This document shows positions 1-7,864 of a DNA stretch of 10,320 nucleotides, piece after piece. How positions within the stretch are numbered: the first letter of the stretch is position 1; each line of letters opens with the position of its first letter. Under the pieces are notes generated by a model that saw only the letters and a program-made list of their open reading frames with translations, searched no databases and was not told the DNA's origin. The DNA is from an uncultured Gemella sp. (GTDB lineage Bacteria > Bacillota > Bacilli > Staphylococcales > Gemellaceae), in NCBI GenBank assembly GCA_927911695.1, contig CAKMQO010000153.1, forward strand, positions 1 to 10,320. Reading direction: 5' to 3'. The position numbers and the translations under genes are program-made.

Positions 1-1136
1 AATGGAAAATCTTTTGAAGTACCAAAGAAGTTGAAATTATTTGAAGTTATTGTTAAATTGCATATTTCATCATATGGAATAAAATAGCATATGGTCCTTC
101 ATAACGGTGGAATTTTCTCATTGCACCACTTGTGAAGTAGATTAAATCTTGACCTGTTTCAATAAAAGTTGCACAAGAAAGGTTAATAACATTTCCATTT
201 TCTGCTTTAAGTTCTTTTATTTTATCGATTTTTTTATACCATATTGCAATATTTTCATCAAATTCTTTTAGACGGTTAGTTGCTTTTTTAGCGTTTACTT
301 TTCCTTGATCTAATTTTTCTTTTAAATCATCTCGCTCATTTTCAAGATTTTCAATTGTGTTAGTTGTAGTTTCAACGAATTGATCACAATCAATATATGA
401 AACAAGGTAGTGAGCTTTATCTCCGATATTATTTTTTTAATGATTTGAAATAAGTATTATCTCGAATTTCAAAATCAATTCTATCTTCAGTATCACGATT
501 TATTTCATCGAAGATTTTAGCATCTTCTTCATTGAATATGTCTATTTCGCGAACCTGAACCCCTTCTTTCATGGTTCTGTTAATAGTATAACGAGCAATT
601 TGTGAAATATTTTTTAATAAATTATTCTCAGTAATATTTTCGTCTAATTTTTTAGAGAAAACACAACGAGAAGCTAGTGTAGGATTTGTAAATAAATCTT
701 CATTCATAGCATGATAATTTAAGTCATTTAAAATTCTATTTGTTCTAACTGCATCTTCGTTTTCTTCTACAAATTCAACATCATTGTAGATTTTTTCATT
801 CACAAATGGATTTACACGCACACATAATACTCTTAGATTTTTTGCATAGTGTTTTTTTAATTGATCAAAGTAAAAACTAACTAATTCAGAATTTGAGTAG
901 TCCATAATTGGTCCGTATTGTGCAGTTACTTTGTAAAAGTATTTTTTATATTGGAAATAAATGAAAATACCGTATGCTAGTATTTTATTATTTTCTTTTA
1001 CGGCTAAAATTTCAGTTTTTAAGTTGTTATTATTGGCCATAATATTATATTCTGCGGATTGCGAGAAATAATATCTGTGGTCACTTTCTTTTTGAAATTG
1101 TTGAAGTTCCTCACTACTAATTTCAGTAAATATCAT
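1..1136 (-). CDS. FemA/FemB/MurM-family peptidoglycan bridge aminoacyltransferase (3' end outside window, frameshifted)
   Basis: Members of this family move an amino acid from aminoacyl-tRNA onto the lysine side chain of lipid II in the cytoplasm, building the interpeptide bridge. The ATG at 1134-1136 follows an AAGGAG site (1145-1150) by 8 bases. The N-terminal GNAT-like half includes the patch YGPIMDY. After residue 235 the frame stops in a T7 run (432-438); removing one base continues it as KNNIGDKAHYLVSYIDCDQF. A charged coiled-coil arm follows (about 365-230, with ENLENERDDLKEKLD), as expected between the two GNAT folds of Fem proteins. Next comes the C-terminal core SGAMRKFHRYEGPYAI, typical of the family. 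Two further one-base insertions near 56-58 and 37-39 break the frame; repaired it reads KYAINNNFKYFNFFGTSKDF. The family call is firm, but the amino acid added (Gly, Ala or Ser) cannot be read from sequence. The breaks look like sequencing errors. Confidence 0.85.
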
Positions 1137-1229
1137 TTTGAAATCTCCTTTTTAGTTTGTTACTATTCAAAATTACTTATAAATTATATAACAAAAATTA
1201 AAAAAAAAAAGTAATATACTAATAAGAGA

Positions 1230-1238
1230 TGATATAAT
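1230..1238 (+). promoter_or_regulatory. Extended -10 promoter of the alpha/beta hydrolase gene
   Basis: TGATATAAT gives a TGn extension plus a perfect TATAAT at 1233-1238, 32 bases before the ATG at 1271. There is no good -35 hexamer at 17 bases (AGTAAT, 1210-1215), which an extended -10 can tolerate. An A11 tract (1200-1210) lies just upstream. For the divergent Fem gene only a lone minus-strand TATAAT (1183-1188) with a poor -35 is visible. Confidence 0.5.
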
Positions 1239-1270
1239 TAAGTAAAGTAACTATATGGAGTAAGGTTTTA

Positions 1271-2036
1271 ATGAGAGAATATACAATAAGGAATGAAAAA
1301 TACAAGATAAGGTATAATGATTTTGAGGGAAGTGGGACACCTATAGTAGTTATTCATGGATTAGGATGCGCTGGATCATTTGATTATATAGAAATTTTTA
1401 ATAGTGAGGAATTTAAAGGCCATAGGAGGGTACTTATAGACTTATTAGGAGCTGGATATAGTGACAAACCTCTAGATTTTTCATATGAGGTTAAAGAACA
1501 TGCGAAATATCTAGCGGAGTTTTTGGAAGATTTGGATTTAAATAATGTAATCTTATTTGGTCATAGTTTAGGTGGTGCTATTGCTATTGAGTTATGTGCA
1601 AGATGTAAAGACAAAATTGAGAGATTGATTTTAACAGAACCAAACTTAGATCCCTCTATAAGAGGTCAGATTAGTTGGGCGATAGCACAGTATAAGGAAG
1701 ATAATTACGAAAAAAGTATTAAGACACTAATAAAATATTGTGAAAGTGGAATGAATACAATGTGGGCTGCAACATTAAAAAAATTGGTTACCTAAAGCTG
1801 TTTATCAAATTTCTCGTGATGCAGTATTACAGAGAGAAACATCATGGAGAAGTATGTTATATGAGTTTGATATCCCGAAATTTTTTATATTTGGGGAAAA
1901 TAGCCTTGCGAGTGATGACCTGGAAGAATTACCTAAACACAGTGTAAATGTAAAAATGGTAAAAAATGCAGGTCATTCAATGGCGTGGGAAAATCCAGAG
2001 GGGTTGACTGAGGCTATAGTTAGTTGCTTAGTATAA
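1271..2036 (+). CDS. Alpha/beta-fold hydrolase (frameshifted at an A7 run)
   Basis: This is a predicted cytoplasmic serine hydrolase; its substrate is not recognisable. The oxyanion-hole motif HGLG lies at residues 29-32, the nucleophile elbow GHSLGG carries Ser99, and the likely catalytic His235 sits in AGHSMAWENPEG near the C-terminus. The acidic member is probably one of the Asp residues in GENSLASDD. The reading frame is interrupted at about residue 170 by an A7 run (1777-1783). Removing one A joins TLKNWLPKAVYQIS to the C-terminal part and gives a 254-residue protein, normal for a single-domain hydrolase with a small lid. The ATG at 1271 is preceded by GGAGTAAGG. It appears monocistronic, with its own extended -10 promoter and a terminator after the stop. 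There is no signal peptide. The fold is clear, and esterase, lipase or peptidase activity all remain possible. Confidence 0.85.
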
Positions 2037-2072
2037 ATAAATCTTGAATATATAATTAATAAATGTTTGAAT

Positions 2073-2107
2073 AAAAAAATGTCCAGATAACTATCTGAAC
2101 ATTTTTT
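2073..2107. terminator. Bidirectional rho-independent terminator between hydrolase and pssA
   Basis: The arms TGTCCAGATA (2080-2089) and TATCTGAACA (2092-2101) pair with one C-A mismatch and a tiny loop. A7 lies on the left and T6 on the right, so U-tracts follow the stem on both strands. It serves the two convergent genes; the pssA stop codon lies just beyond its right edge. Confidence 0.8.
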
Positions 2108-2625
2108 CTATATTTTTTTGATTTTTATATTACTTACCATTAAGTAAGAGCATAACACTAATAGTATAGTATTGCAATACTTGGTAATTTTATCGGAGCA
2201 AGTACTGCAAGGACTGTTCCGCATGTAGTAATTGGAACACCTTGATAGTATCCATTTTTCATTTTTGTTACATTAAATCTTGCTAAACGATAAGCACCAC
2301 AGCATACGTAAATTCCGCAAAGAATAGCGACAATTACCATTAATAGAGTTGATGGCTTATCATTGTAATAAAGATTTCAAAAACAAGCATAGCAGGTGCT
2401 ACTCCAAAACTTACTACGTCACATAATGAATCCAGGTCGTGACCAATTTCAGAAACAACACCAAGTTTTCTTGCAACGATACCATCGTATCTATCTGCAA
2501 GCATGGCTAAGATAATAAAGACAGTACCCCAGATAAAATATCCATGTGATGTAGTCAGAATTGACATAAACCCACAAAAAAATATTGCAAAGGGTAAGAT
2601 AATTTGGTATGAAGTTTTTATTCAT
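2108..2625 (-). CDS. pssA: CDP-diacylglycerol-serine O-phosphatidyltransferase, PssA-type (three frameshifts)
   Basis: This integral membrane enzyme exchanges CMP of CDP-diacylglycerol for serine to make phosphatidylserine. The complete CDP-alcohol phosphotransferase signature is present, with D44, D47-G48, A51-R52, G61, D65 and D69 in the repaired numbering (DRYDGIVAR, then DLDSLCD). The start is ATG at 2623-2625, with GGAGG at 2638-2642; the N-terminus reads MNKNFIPNYLTLCNIFCGFM after removing one base from the run at 2576-2582. A second break near 2340-2367 and a third near 2160-2168 each need one base added. After the third, the tail reads VLCSYLMVSNIKIKKI, resembling the YLMVSKIKF tail of Bacillus subtilis PssA, and stops at 2108-2110. 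The repaired length of about 172 residues fits the short Gram-positive PssA class. No psd gene adjoins it, so serine as the alcohol is inferred from similarity. It has its own promoter. Confidence 0.82.
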
Positions 2626-2657
2626 TTTAAAAGTAAACCTCCAATATTGATATTATA

Positions 2658-2686
2658 ATTATAGTACAAATTTGTAATAATGTCTA
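2658..2686 (-). promoter_or_regulatory. Sigma-A-type promoter of pssA
   Basis: On the minus strand TAGACA (2681-2686), a 17-base spacer and a perfect TATAAT (2658-2663) lie about 33 bases upstream of the pssA start codon. A second TATAAT a few bases further downstream is not at a proper distance from the -35. Confidence 0.6.
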
Positions 2687-2740
2687 AGAAAATATGAAAT
2701 TTATAATTATTAAGAGCTGAAAAAATATTATTTACTCTGG

Positions 2741-2769
2741 TTGTTTATGAATTTAAAACCTGTTATAAT
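2741..2769 (+). promoter_or_regulatory. Sigma-A-type promoter of the YitT-family gene
   Basis: TTGTTT (2741-2746), 17 bases, then TATAAT (2764-2769) with an extended TGT immediately in front. The -10 ends 29 bases before the start codon. Confidence 0.7.
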
Positions 2770-2798
2770 TAGGATAAAATTGCTTTTGGAGGTGCACT

Positions 2799-3711
2799 AT
2801 GGAAAAGAAGTACCAAAATTTAAATTTAACAAAAATTTTTAAAGAACTTTTTATTATCTCTTTAGGTTGTGCTATTTATTCTTTTGCTATTATGCATTTT
2901 AATGTTCCAAATAAGTTGGCAGAAGGTGGGGGGACAGGTATATCACTGTTATTATTATATTCAATAGGTCTTCCAGTTTCTGTTGGGACAATACTGGTAA
3001 ACATTCCTTTATTAATTATAGGATATAAAATGTTAGATAAAAAGACAATGTTATATACAGTTTATGGTATAATCATGTTGACTTTTTGGATTGGTATATT
3101 TGAGAAGTATAATATAGAAATAGAAATCGGTGGAGACAGACTATTAGCTGCTGTATTTGGAGGCTTACTAGCGGGATTAGGATTAGGTATAGTTTTTCTT
3201 GCAGGAGGAACGACAGGTGGAGTAGATATAGTTGCAAAAATTGTACAACTTTATACAGGTAGTTCAATTGGAAGAATTATTCAAATTCTAGACGGCGTAA
3301 TCATAGCATTAACTTTTGTAGTAGTTAAAAGTTTCCCGGCGATTTTATATACGCTTATTTATATTTTTATCTGTACTAAGGTTATAGATTATGTCGTTGA
3401 AGGTGGTGTTCCAGGAAAAGGAGTAATGATAGTTTCGTCTGAAATAGAAGCTATTACTAAAAAAAATTCAAGAAGATATGAATAGAGGTTTAACTTATAT
3501 TAAAGGTCAGGGAAGTTATTCTAAGAAAGACTTGAATATAGGTTATTGTGTAGTTTCAAGAAATGAAATAGGGAAACTAAAGTCTTTGGTTTATAAAATT
3601 GACCCTCGAGCGTTTGTGACAATAACTGAAGTCCATGATATTATAGGAGAAGGATTCAGTTATGATCAACCGAAAAAAACAAGTTTAAGCTTTAAAAAGA
3701 ATCAAAAGTAA
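2799..3711 (+). CDS. yitT: YitT-family membrane protein with C-terminal DUF2179 domain (frameshifted at an A8 run)
   Basis: This is a widespread Bacillota inner-membrane family of unknown biochemical function. The N-terminal part (about residues 15-200) is hydrophobic with five or so membrane segments. It carries glycine-rich family motifs, NKLAEGGGTGISLLL near residue 40 and FLAGGTTGGVDIVAKI near 135. The cytoplasmic DUF2179 part follows (EGGVPGKGVMIVSS, then RGLTYIKGQGSY, and a terminal ITEVHDIIGEGF). An A8 run at 3459-3466 shifts the frame; with one A less it reads TKKIQEDMNRGLTYIKG and yields 303 residues, close to the usual 280-300. The ATG at 2799 is preceded by GGAGG (2788-2792) at 6 bases, an excellent site. 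It is the only gene of its transcript unless transcription reads on into the CLC gene 160 bases later. Family assignment is firm; function is not known. Confidence 0.88.
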
Positions 3712-3713
3712 AG

Positions 3714-3843
3714 AATCTGAGAGGAGTGATTCAAAAATCGTGATTTCGTAGAAATCAATTTTATTGAGTCACTTTCCGCAGTGGTCTATGAGTTATAATA
3801 TACACTTTTTTAAAATTTAGAACTTTTATATCAATCTCAGATT
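3714..3843 (+). other. Structured intergenic segment between yitT and the CLC gene
   Basis: A long imperfect hairpin occupies 3725-3773. It has an apical 7-bp stem TGATTTC/GAAATCA with loop GTA (3741-3757), a middle AAAAT/ATTTT, and a base AGTGATTCA/TGAGTCACT with one G-T pair. It has no following T run, so it is a poor terminator on the plus strand. A 9-base inverted repeat, AATCTGAGA (3714-3722) and TCTCAGATT (3835-3843), brackets the whole segment. A lone TATAAT (3794-3799) lacks a good -35. I do not recognise a fluoride riboswitch or any other known RNA class here. Confidence 0.5.
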
Positions 3844-3872
3844 TATATTTGAAGGAGAAAAATATATATAAT

Positions 3873-5030
3873 ATGTTAAGGAATTATTATTTTAGATTAA
3901 TAAGTGCAGTATTATTAATTTCTATTTGTTGTTCGTTATTTGGTCAAACGTTATTGAAATTAATAGAATTAACTAGTAGTTATTATAAGTATTTATTGAT
4001 TTTAACACCTTTGATACTAGTTTTTACTAAGTTTAGTAATAAATATTTACATACCAGTACTATAGGTATGAAGTATTTTATTGAAGCGGCAACTGATAAA
4101 AAAGGGAAAGTTACGTGGAAGTTCCCTTTTATTTTAACTTTGAATACTTTATTGGCTCATAGCTTCGGAGTAAGTGTAGGGCGTGAAGGTGTTGCTGTGC
4201 AGTTGGGTGGAGCTATTGGTGGGAATATTGCTCCTGATGAATTTAGTACAGAGAAGAAACAATTTTTTGTGAAATTAGGCATGATTTGTGGGTTTGCTGG
4301 ATTATTCCAAACTCCATTAGCAGCTGTAGTATTTATTTTAGAAGTTGTCAGTGACAAATTTAATTTTACAATAAATAAAATTTATGAGTATGTAACATAC
4401 ATTGTTGCGGCGTATATAAGTGCGTGTGTTTCACATAAATTAGGTTTGGAAAAATTCTTTGTAGCTATAGATGTAAGTGGAATTAATATAAATTTAGAAT
4501 TTATTGCTAAATTAATCTTTATTGGAGTTGTTTTTGTTTTTGTAGGAATCTTATTTGTTCTACTTCAAAGAAAGACAAAAGAATTAGTAGCTTTGAATAA
4601 AAATATCATTTGGCTTCTTCTCGTTGTTTTTATTTTAGCTAGTATTGTTTTTGAGTACAGATACGCTTCATTAGGTACAAATTTGATCGATCTTTCTTTT
4701 ACAGATTTTGAACAGATTCAGGTTTATGATTTTATGTTAAAAATTATATTAACAGCTATTTGTACAGGAATTGGCTTTAGCGGAGGAGAGGTTACACCGT
4801 TGTTTGCGATTGGAGCAACTTGTGGAGTAATTCTAGGAAGTTGGCTAGGGCTACCAATTCTAGTAACAGCAGCCTTAGGATACTGTTTAGTATTTTCAGC
4901 GGCAACTAAGACATACATTGCACCTATATTTCTTGCATTAGAAGTATTTGGATATAAATTAATGTTATTTGCAGTAATCCCTGCAATATTAATTTACTTA
5001 ATCAATAAAAAATATAGTATCTATAAATGA
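3873..5030 (+). CDS. CLC-family channel/transporter, probable CLC-F fluoride/proton antiporter
   Basis: This is a polytopic membrane protein with about ten hydrophobic segments. The gating-glutamate motif is GREGVAVQLGG (Glu105 counted from the ATG at 3873), where chloride-type CLCs usually have GREGP. The position of the anion-binding serine (GSGIP in chloride CLCs) reads GMKYFI, with Met. SGGEVTPLFAIGA (about 303-315) and SAATKTYIAPIFLALEVFGY near the C-terminus match the fluoride-exporting branch as I know it. Such proteins expel fluoride using the proton gradient; there is no CBS domain. Start choice is uncertain. A TTG at 3849 is in frame and would add 8 residues, but the AAGGAG (3852-3857) then lies inside the gene. 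The ATG at 3873 is 15 bases beyond it, which is rather far, so a small indel here is possible. The gene is intact otherwise and ends at a strong terminator. CLC membership is certain; the fluoride subgroup is well supported. Confidence 0.85.
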   Translation: MLRNYYFRLISAVLLISICCSLFGQTLLKLIELTSSYYKYLLILTPLILVFTKFSNKYLHTSTIGMKYFIEAATDKKGKVTWKFPFILTLNTLLAHSFGVSVGREGVAVQLGGAIGGNIAPDEFSTEKKQFFVKLGMICGFAGLFQTPLAAVVFILEVVSDKFNFTINKIYEYVTYIVAAYISACVSHKLGLEKFFVAIDVSGININLEFIAKLIFIGVVFVFVGILFVLLQRKTKELVALNKNIIWLLLVVFILASIVFEYRYASLGTNLIDLSFTDFEQIQVYDFMLKIILTAICTGIGFSGGEVTPLFAIGATCGVILGSWLGLPILVTAALGYCLVFSAATKTYIAPIFLALEVFGYKLMLFAVIPAILIYLINKKYSIYK

Positions 5031-5033
5031 TTA

Positions 5034-5071
5034 AATACACCCTAGTATGAAAATTCACGCTAGGGTGTATT
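5034..5071. terminator. Strong convergent hairpin terminator between the CLC gene and thiZ
   Basis: A perfect 12-bp inverted repeat, AATACACCCTAG (5034-5045) and CTAGGGTGTATT (5060-5071), encloses a 14-base loop. It sits between the convergent stop codons (5028-5030 plus, 5073-5075 minus). The flanks are AT-rich without a long T run, so it probably serves both strands. Confidence 0.8.
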
Positions 5072-5072
5072 A

Positions 5073-5794
5073 TTATAATCCAAGTATATTTAGTATCTCT
5101 TTTTTTATATTTTAATTTTTGTTCATCTTGATTATTTTCATCAAGATTTATTTTTATTTCAGATACAATTTCACCAGGTTTATTTTTAATGATATAAATT
5201 CTATCGCTTAGGTCAATAGCTTCGTCTATATCGTGAGTGATTAGTAGAGTAGTTATATCAAGTTTATTCTTGATTTCAAGATACCAAGAATGTAATGATA
5301 TTTTAGTAATTGCATCGAGTGCACTGAAGGGTTCGTCTAGTAAAAATAGTTCTTCTTTGAACATATATGTACGTAGAAGTGCAACCCTTTGACGCATACC
5401 ACCACTTAATTCACTAGGATATTTATCTTTATATTCATAAAGATTAAATAATTTAAGATTTTTTATTGCTTCTTCTTCTGCTTCTTTTTTATTGATTTTT
5501 CTTATTAAAAGGGGAAGTATAATGTTTTGAATAATAGTTTTATGTTCTAATAATAAGTCTTTTTGAAGCATGTAACTTACACGACCTTTATAGTCTGTGT
5601 TACCTTTTATAGATATTTCTCCACTTTGAAGAGGATTTATGCCTGCAATAATGTTAAAAAGGGTAGTTTTACCAACACCACTTCCACCAAGTATAGAAAC
5701 AACTTCACCTTTATCGACATGGATGTTAATATCTTTTAGTATTTTATTGTTAGGATAATTGAAAGATAAGTTTTTTTATTGATAATATATTCAT
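5073..5794 (-). CDS. thiZ: ABC transporter ATPase of the thiamine-precursor importer (two frameshifts)
   Basis: This cytoplasmic ATPase would power ThiXY import. All ABC motifs are present: Walker A GGSGVGKTT (residues 36-44), Q-loop in YMLQKDLL, signature LSGGMRQRV, Walker B LFLLDEPFSALD and switch histidine in LLITHD. The start ATG at 5792-5794 overlaps the thiY stop by one base (TAATG), implying translational coupling. The first 75 or so residues lie in another frame because of a T7 run at 5771-5777; with one base less they read MNILSIKNLSFNYPNNKILK. A second T7 run (5100-5106) shifts the end; repaired, the protein closes as KKEILNILGL with stop at 5073-5075, right at the terminator. Left unrepaired, the frame would run on through the terminator to 5002. 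The repaired 239 residues fit the ThiZ, SsuB and TauB size range. Substrate is inferred from the operon and its TPP riboswitch. Confidence 0.85.
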
Positions 5795-6789
5795 TATTTT
5801 ATATAGTCATTGCTGAATCCAGTGTTTTCTGCAAGAGGTTTTTCAGTAATTTTGTTTTCGTTAACCCAACGGTAGAATGCATTCCATCTGTTAGCGTCAA
5901 ATTCACCCCAGTGATCTTTGTTTGTTGCATATTGTTTAGATAAATATTTTTGAGATTCAACGATGAAATCTTTTTTATCTTTTAATTCTGGAGCATTTTT
6001 AATTAAAATCTCAGCAGCTTCTTCAGGATGTTCCATAGCATAGACATATCCTTTCTTAATAGCTTTAAGAACTTTTTTAGCTTCTTCTTTATTTTCTTTT
6101 AAGTAATCATTATTAGCAATAATTACTGGAGAGTAGTAGTCTAAATCTTTATTGAAATCTTTTAGATAGAAGTAGTTAATATCTAGTTTCATGCTTTCAG
6201 CTAATTTACCATCCCATGCATAGTAAATCCAAGCTGCATCGAAAAGACCATTTTCTAGTGGAGTAACAGAGTTAGTATCTGTATTTGGAGCTAGATTTAA
6301 TTTATTAGCATCTCCACCTTGTTTTTGAATTAATGATTTAACCATTGCTAATTCTACTGGATCATTCCAAGTTCCATATTTTTTACCTTCAAGGTCTTTT
6401 GGTTCTTTAATGTTATTTTTCTTAAGTGAAATGATACCAGAAGTGTTGTGTTCGATAATTGCGGCTACTGCAGTAATTCCTGCACCTTTAGAAAGTTTGT
6501 TAGCCATTGAGTCTTGGTAGTAGATACCAAAAGGAGCTTTATTATTAATAATTAAGTCAGAAGTACTATCTTCAGGTGCTGGCTTAATGTCAAGATCAAT
6601 ACCTTCTTCAGCGAAGTATCCTTTTTCTTTTGCTACATATAGTCCAGTGTGGTTTGTGTTAATCGCCCAGTCAAGTACGAAATCTACTTTTTTAAGTTCT
6701 TTTTTCTCTGCGTTTTTATTAACTGTACTACATGCAGTTAATGAGATTGCTAAGATAAAAGCAAAAACGCTAGTTAATATCTTTTTCAT
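5794..6789 (-). CDS. thiY: ThiY/NMT1-THI5-like substrate-binding lipoprotein for a thiamine pyrimidine precursor
   Basis: This is an extracytoplasmic solute-binding lipoprotein of 331 residues. The signal sequence ends in lipobox LTAC with Cys20 as the lipidation site, followed by a polar linker. The mature start (KVDFVLDWAINTNHTGLYVA) and the KGYFAEEGIDLDI block are typical of the NMT1/THI5-like family, whose bacterial ThiY members bind formyl-aminopyrimidine or hydroxymethylpyrimidine. The ATG at 6787-6789 has AGGAG (6796-6800) at 6 bases. It lies 23 bases after thiX and overlaps thiZ by one base, so the three form one importer operon. This gene has no frameshift. Taurine or nitrate binding is the usual alternative in this superfamily, but the TPP leader upstream points to thiamine salvage. 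Confidence 0.9.
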   Translation of the reverse strand: MKKILTSVFAFILAISLTACSTVNKNAEKKELKKVDFVLDWAINTNHTGLYVAKEKGYFAEEGIDLDIKPAPEDSTSDLIINNKAPFGIYYQDSMANKLSKGAGITAVAAIIEHNTSGIISLKKNNIKEPKDLEGKKYGTWNDPVELAMVKSLIQKQGGDANKLNLAPNTDTNSVTPLENGLFDAAWIYYAWDGKLAESMKLDINYFYLKDFNKDLDYYSPVIIANNDYLKENKEEAKKVLKAIKKGYVYAMEHPEEAAEILIKNAPELKDKKDFIVESQKYLSKQYATNKDHWGEFDANRWNAFYRWVNENKITEKPLAENTGFSNDYIK

Positions 6790-6812
6790 GATTTTCTCCT
6801 ATGTATTTCCAT

Positions 6813-7556
6813 TTAATAAATTTTTTCTTCACTTAGTTTAACAAGTTCGATACTTAGTAAACTGATAACCGATACTAGTATTATGATTGCAAACATAGTA
6901 TCGTATTCAAATAATTTTTTTGCTTTAATCATATAAACTCCAAGTCCTTCAAAGCCACCTAGCCATTCAGCAACAACTGCTGCTATAAAGGCATAAGATA
7001 CACTAACTCTAAGTCCAGCATAGAAGTAGCTTAAACTTGTTGGGATTTTCACATGCCAAAGTATTTGTAATTTACTAGCATTCATTAATTGTAATAAAGT
7101 AATCATATCTTTATCACAGTTTCTAAATCCATCTAGAATACTTACAACAATTGGGAATGTTGTTGTTAAAACAATTAATACGATTTTTGGTGTAAGTCCA
7201 TAACCCAACCAAAGCACAAGTATAGGTGCTATTGCAATAGTTGGTATAGTTTGAGTAAGTACAAGAAGTGGATAGATAGACTTGTTAAATATTGGTATGC
7301 TATCCATAATTAAAGCAAGAAGCCATGCTATGACTATCCCTAGGAATAGACCAATAATAGCTTCGAGTAGGGTGATTTTGCTGTGAAATATTAATAGTTC
7401 GTAGTTTTTTATAAAAGCTTTAACTATTTCAACAGGTGTAGGTATGATATATTTTGGAAGTAAACCGAGATTACCAGCTCCTTGCCAAATAACAACTAAA
7501 CACAACATAGAAATAGTTGCAGCATATTTATTGATTAAATTTGTCAATTTTTTCAT
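6813..7556 (-). CDS. thiX: ABC transporter permease of the thiamine-precursor importer
   Basis: An inner-membrane permease of 247 residues with about six hydrophobic segments of the SsuC/TauC/ThiX (BPD_transp_1) type. The cytoplasmic coupling loop for the ATPase is LLQLMNASKLQILWHVKIPT, a clear variant of the EAA motif (about residues 150-170). TPVEIVKAF near the N-terminus and LTQTIPTIAIAPILVLWLGYG are family hallmarks. Its start ATG (7554-7556) lies inside the end of the preceding gene, overlapping by 29 bases. Only a distant GGAG precedes it, so coupled translation is likely. The frame is intact. The substrate is inferred from the thi operon context. Confidence 0.88.
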   Translation of the reverse strand: MKKLTNLINKYAATISMLCLVVIWQGAGNLGLLPKYIIPTPVEIVKAFIKNYELLIFHSKITLLEAIIGLFLGIVIAWLLALIMDSIPIFNKSIYPLLVLTQTIPTIAIAPILVLWLGYGLTPKIVLIVLTTTFPIVVSILDGFRNCDKDMITLLQLMNASKLQILWHVKIPTSLSYFYAGLRVSVSYAFIAAVVAEWLGGFEGLGVYMIKAKKLFEYDTMFAIIILVSVISLLSIELVKLSEEKIY

Positions 7557-7812
7557 TTATAGTTAAAACATCTCCATAGTTAATTTTCACATTTGCAAAA
7601 ATATTTTTACTGTCCTCACCCGCTAGGACAAAGCATTCTTTAAGTGTATCCATAAGTTCATTGAATTCACCTTCAATTACTGTTTCGAACGGAGTAACAA
7701 TTACATTTGAATGCTTATTTTGTAGAAAATTGATAACTTTATCTATTATCTTTAGTCTTCCATCATGATTATCAAGAGGAAGAATTTGTAATGCAATACT
7801 GCAATTTATCAA
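7528..7812 (-). CDS. Thiamine-binding protein, MTH1187/YkoF-like (DUF77) family
   Basis: A small cytoplasmic protein of 94 residues, the usual length of the single-domain MTH1187 family whose members bind thiamine or its pyrimidine moiety. The opening SIALQILPL, the VTPFETVIEGEF block and the closing DEKxxKF-like INEKIDKFN fit the family. The start is TTG at 7810-7812. No ATG exists in a suitable place, and AAGGAGGT (7821-7828) is 9 bases away, so the TTG is well supported. It is the first gene of the riboswitch-controlled operon and overlaps thiX by 29 bases. A role as thiamine-precursor chaperone or sensor for the importer is inference. Confidence 0.8.
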   Translation of the reverse strand: MINCSIALQILPLDNHDGRLKIIDKVINFLQNKHSNVIVTPFETVIEGEFNELMDTLKECFVLAGEDSKNIFANVKINYGDVLTINEKIDKFNQ

Positions 7813-7845
7813 AATAAAAAACCTCCTTACAATATAAGGGGGGGT
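7811..7845 (-). promoter_or_regulatory. Expression platform: terminator hairpin that also sequesters the ribosome binding site
   Basis: On the minus strand ACCCCCCCTTA, loop TATTG, then TAAGGAGGT pair as CCTTA/TAAGG plus ACC/GGT around one mismatch and surplus C bases. TTTTTTATTTT follows directly. The AGGAGG of the first thi gene is the 3' arm, so the same hairpin can end transcription and block initiation. The C7 run (7838-7844) is a possible length-error site. Confidence 0.7.
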
Positions 7846-7864
7846 CTAAGTTTGTCTTTAAGCC

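Noticed and set aside
429..1136. A short, complete 235-residue Fem-like protein
   Set aside because: The coiled-coil arm and second GNAT half continue in the next frame after a T7 run, so this is only the N-terminal part of a longer gene.
1762..1947. Small plus-strand reading frame inside the hydrolase
   Set aside because: It is the third frame overlapping the repaired hydrolase, is not preceded by a good ribosome site and resembles no known protein.
3712..3872. Fluoride riboswitch ahead of the CLC gene
   Set aside because: I looked for the GGnGATG and CTGATG-type conserved blocks and found neither.
4157..4357. Minus-strand open frames inside the CLC gene (also 4724-4918)
   Set aside because: They are antisense shadows of a conserved membrane protein with no ribosome binding site.
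6587..6841. Plus-strand 84-residue hydrophobic frame
   Set aside because: It is antisense to the thiY signal peptide region; the hydrophobicity mirrors the AT-rich codons of the opposite strand.
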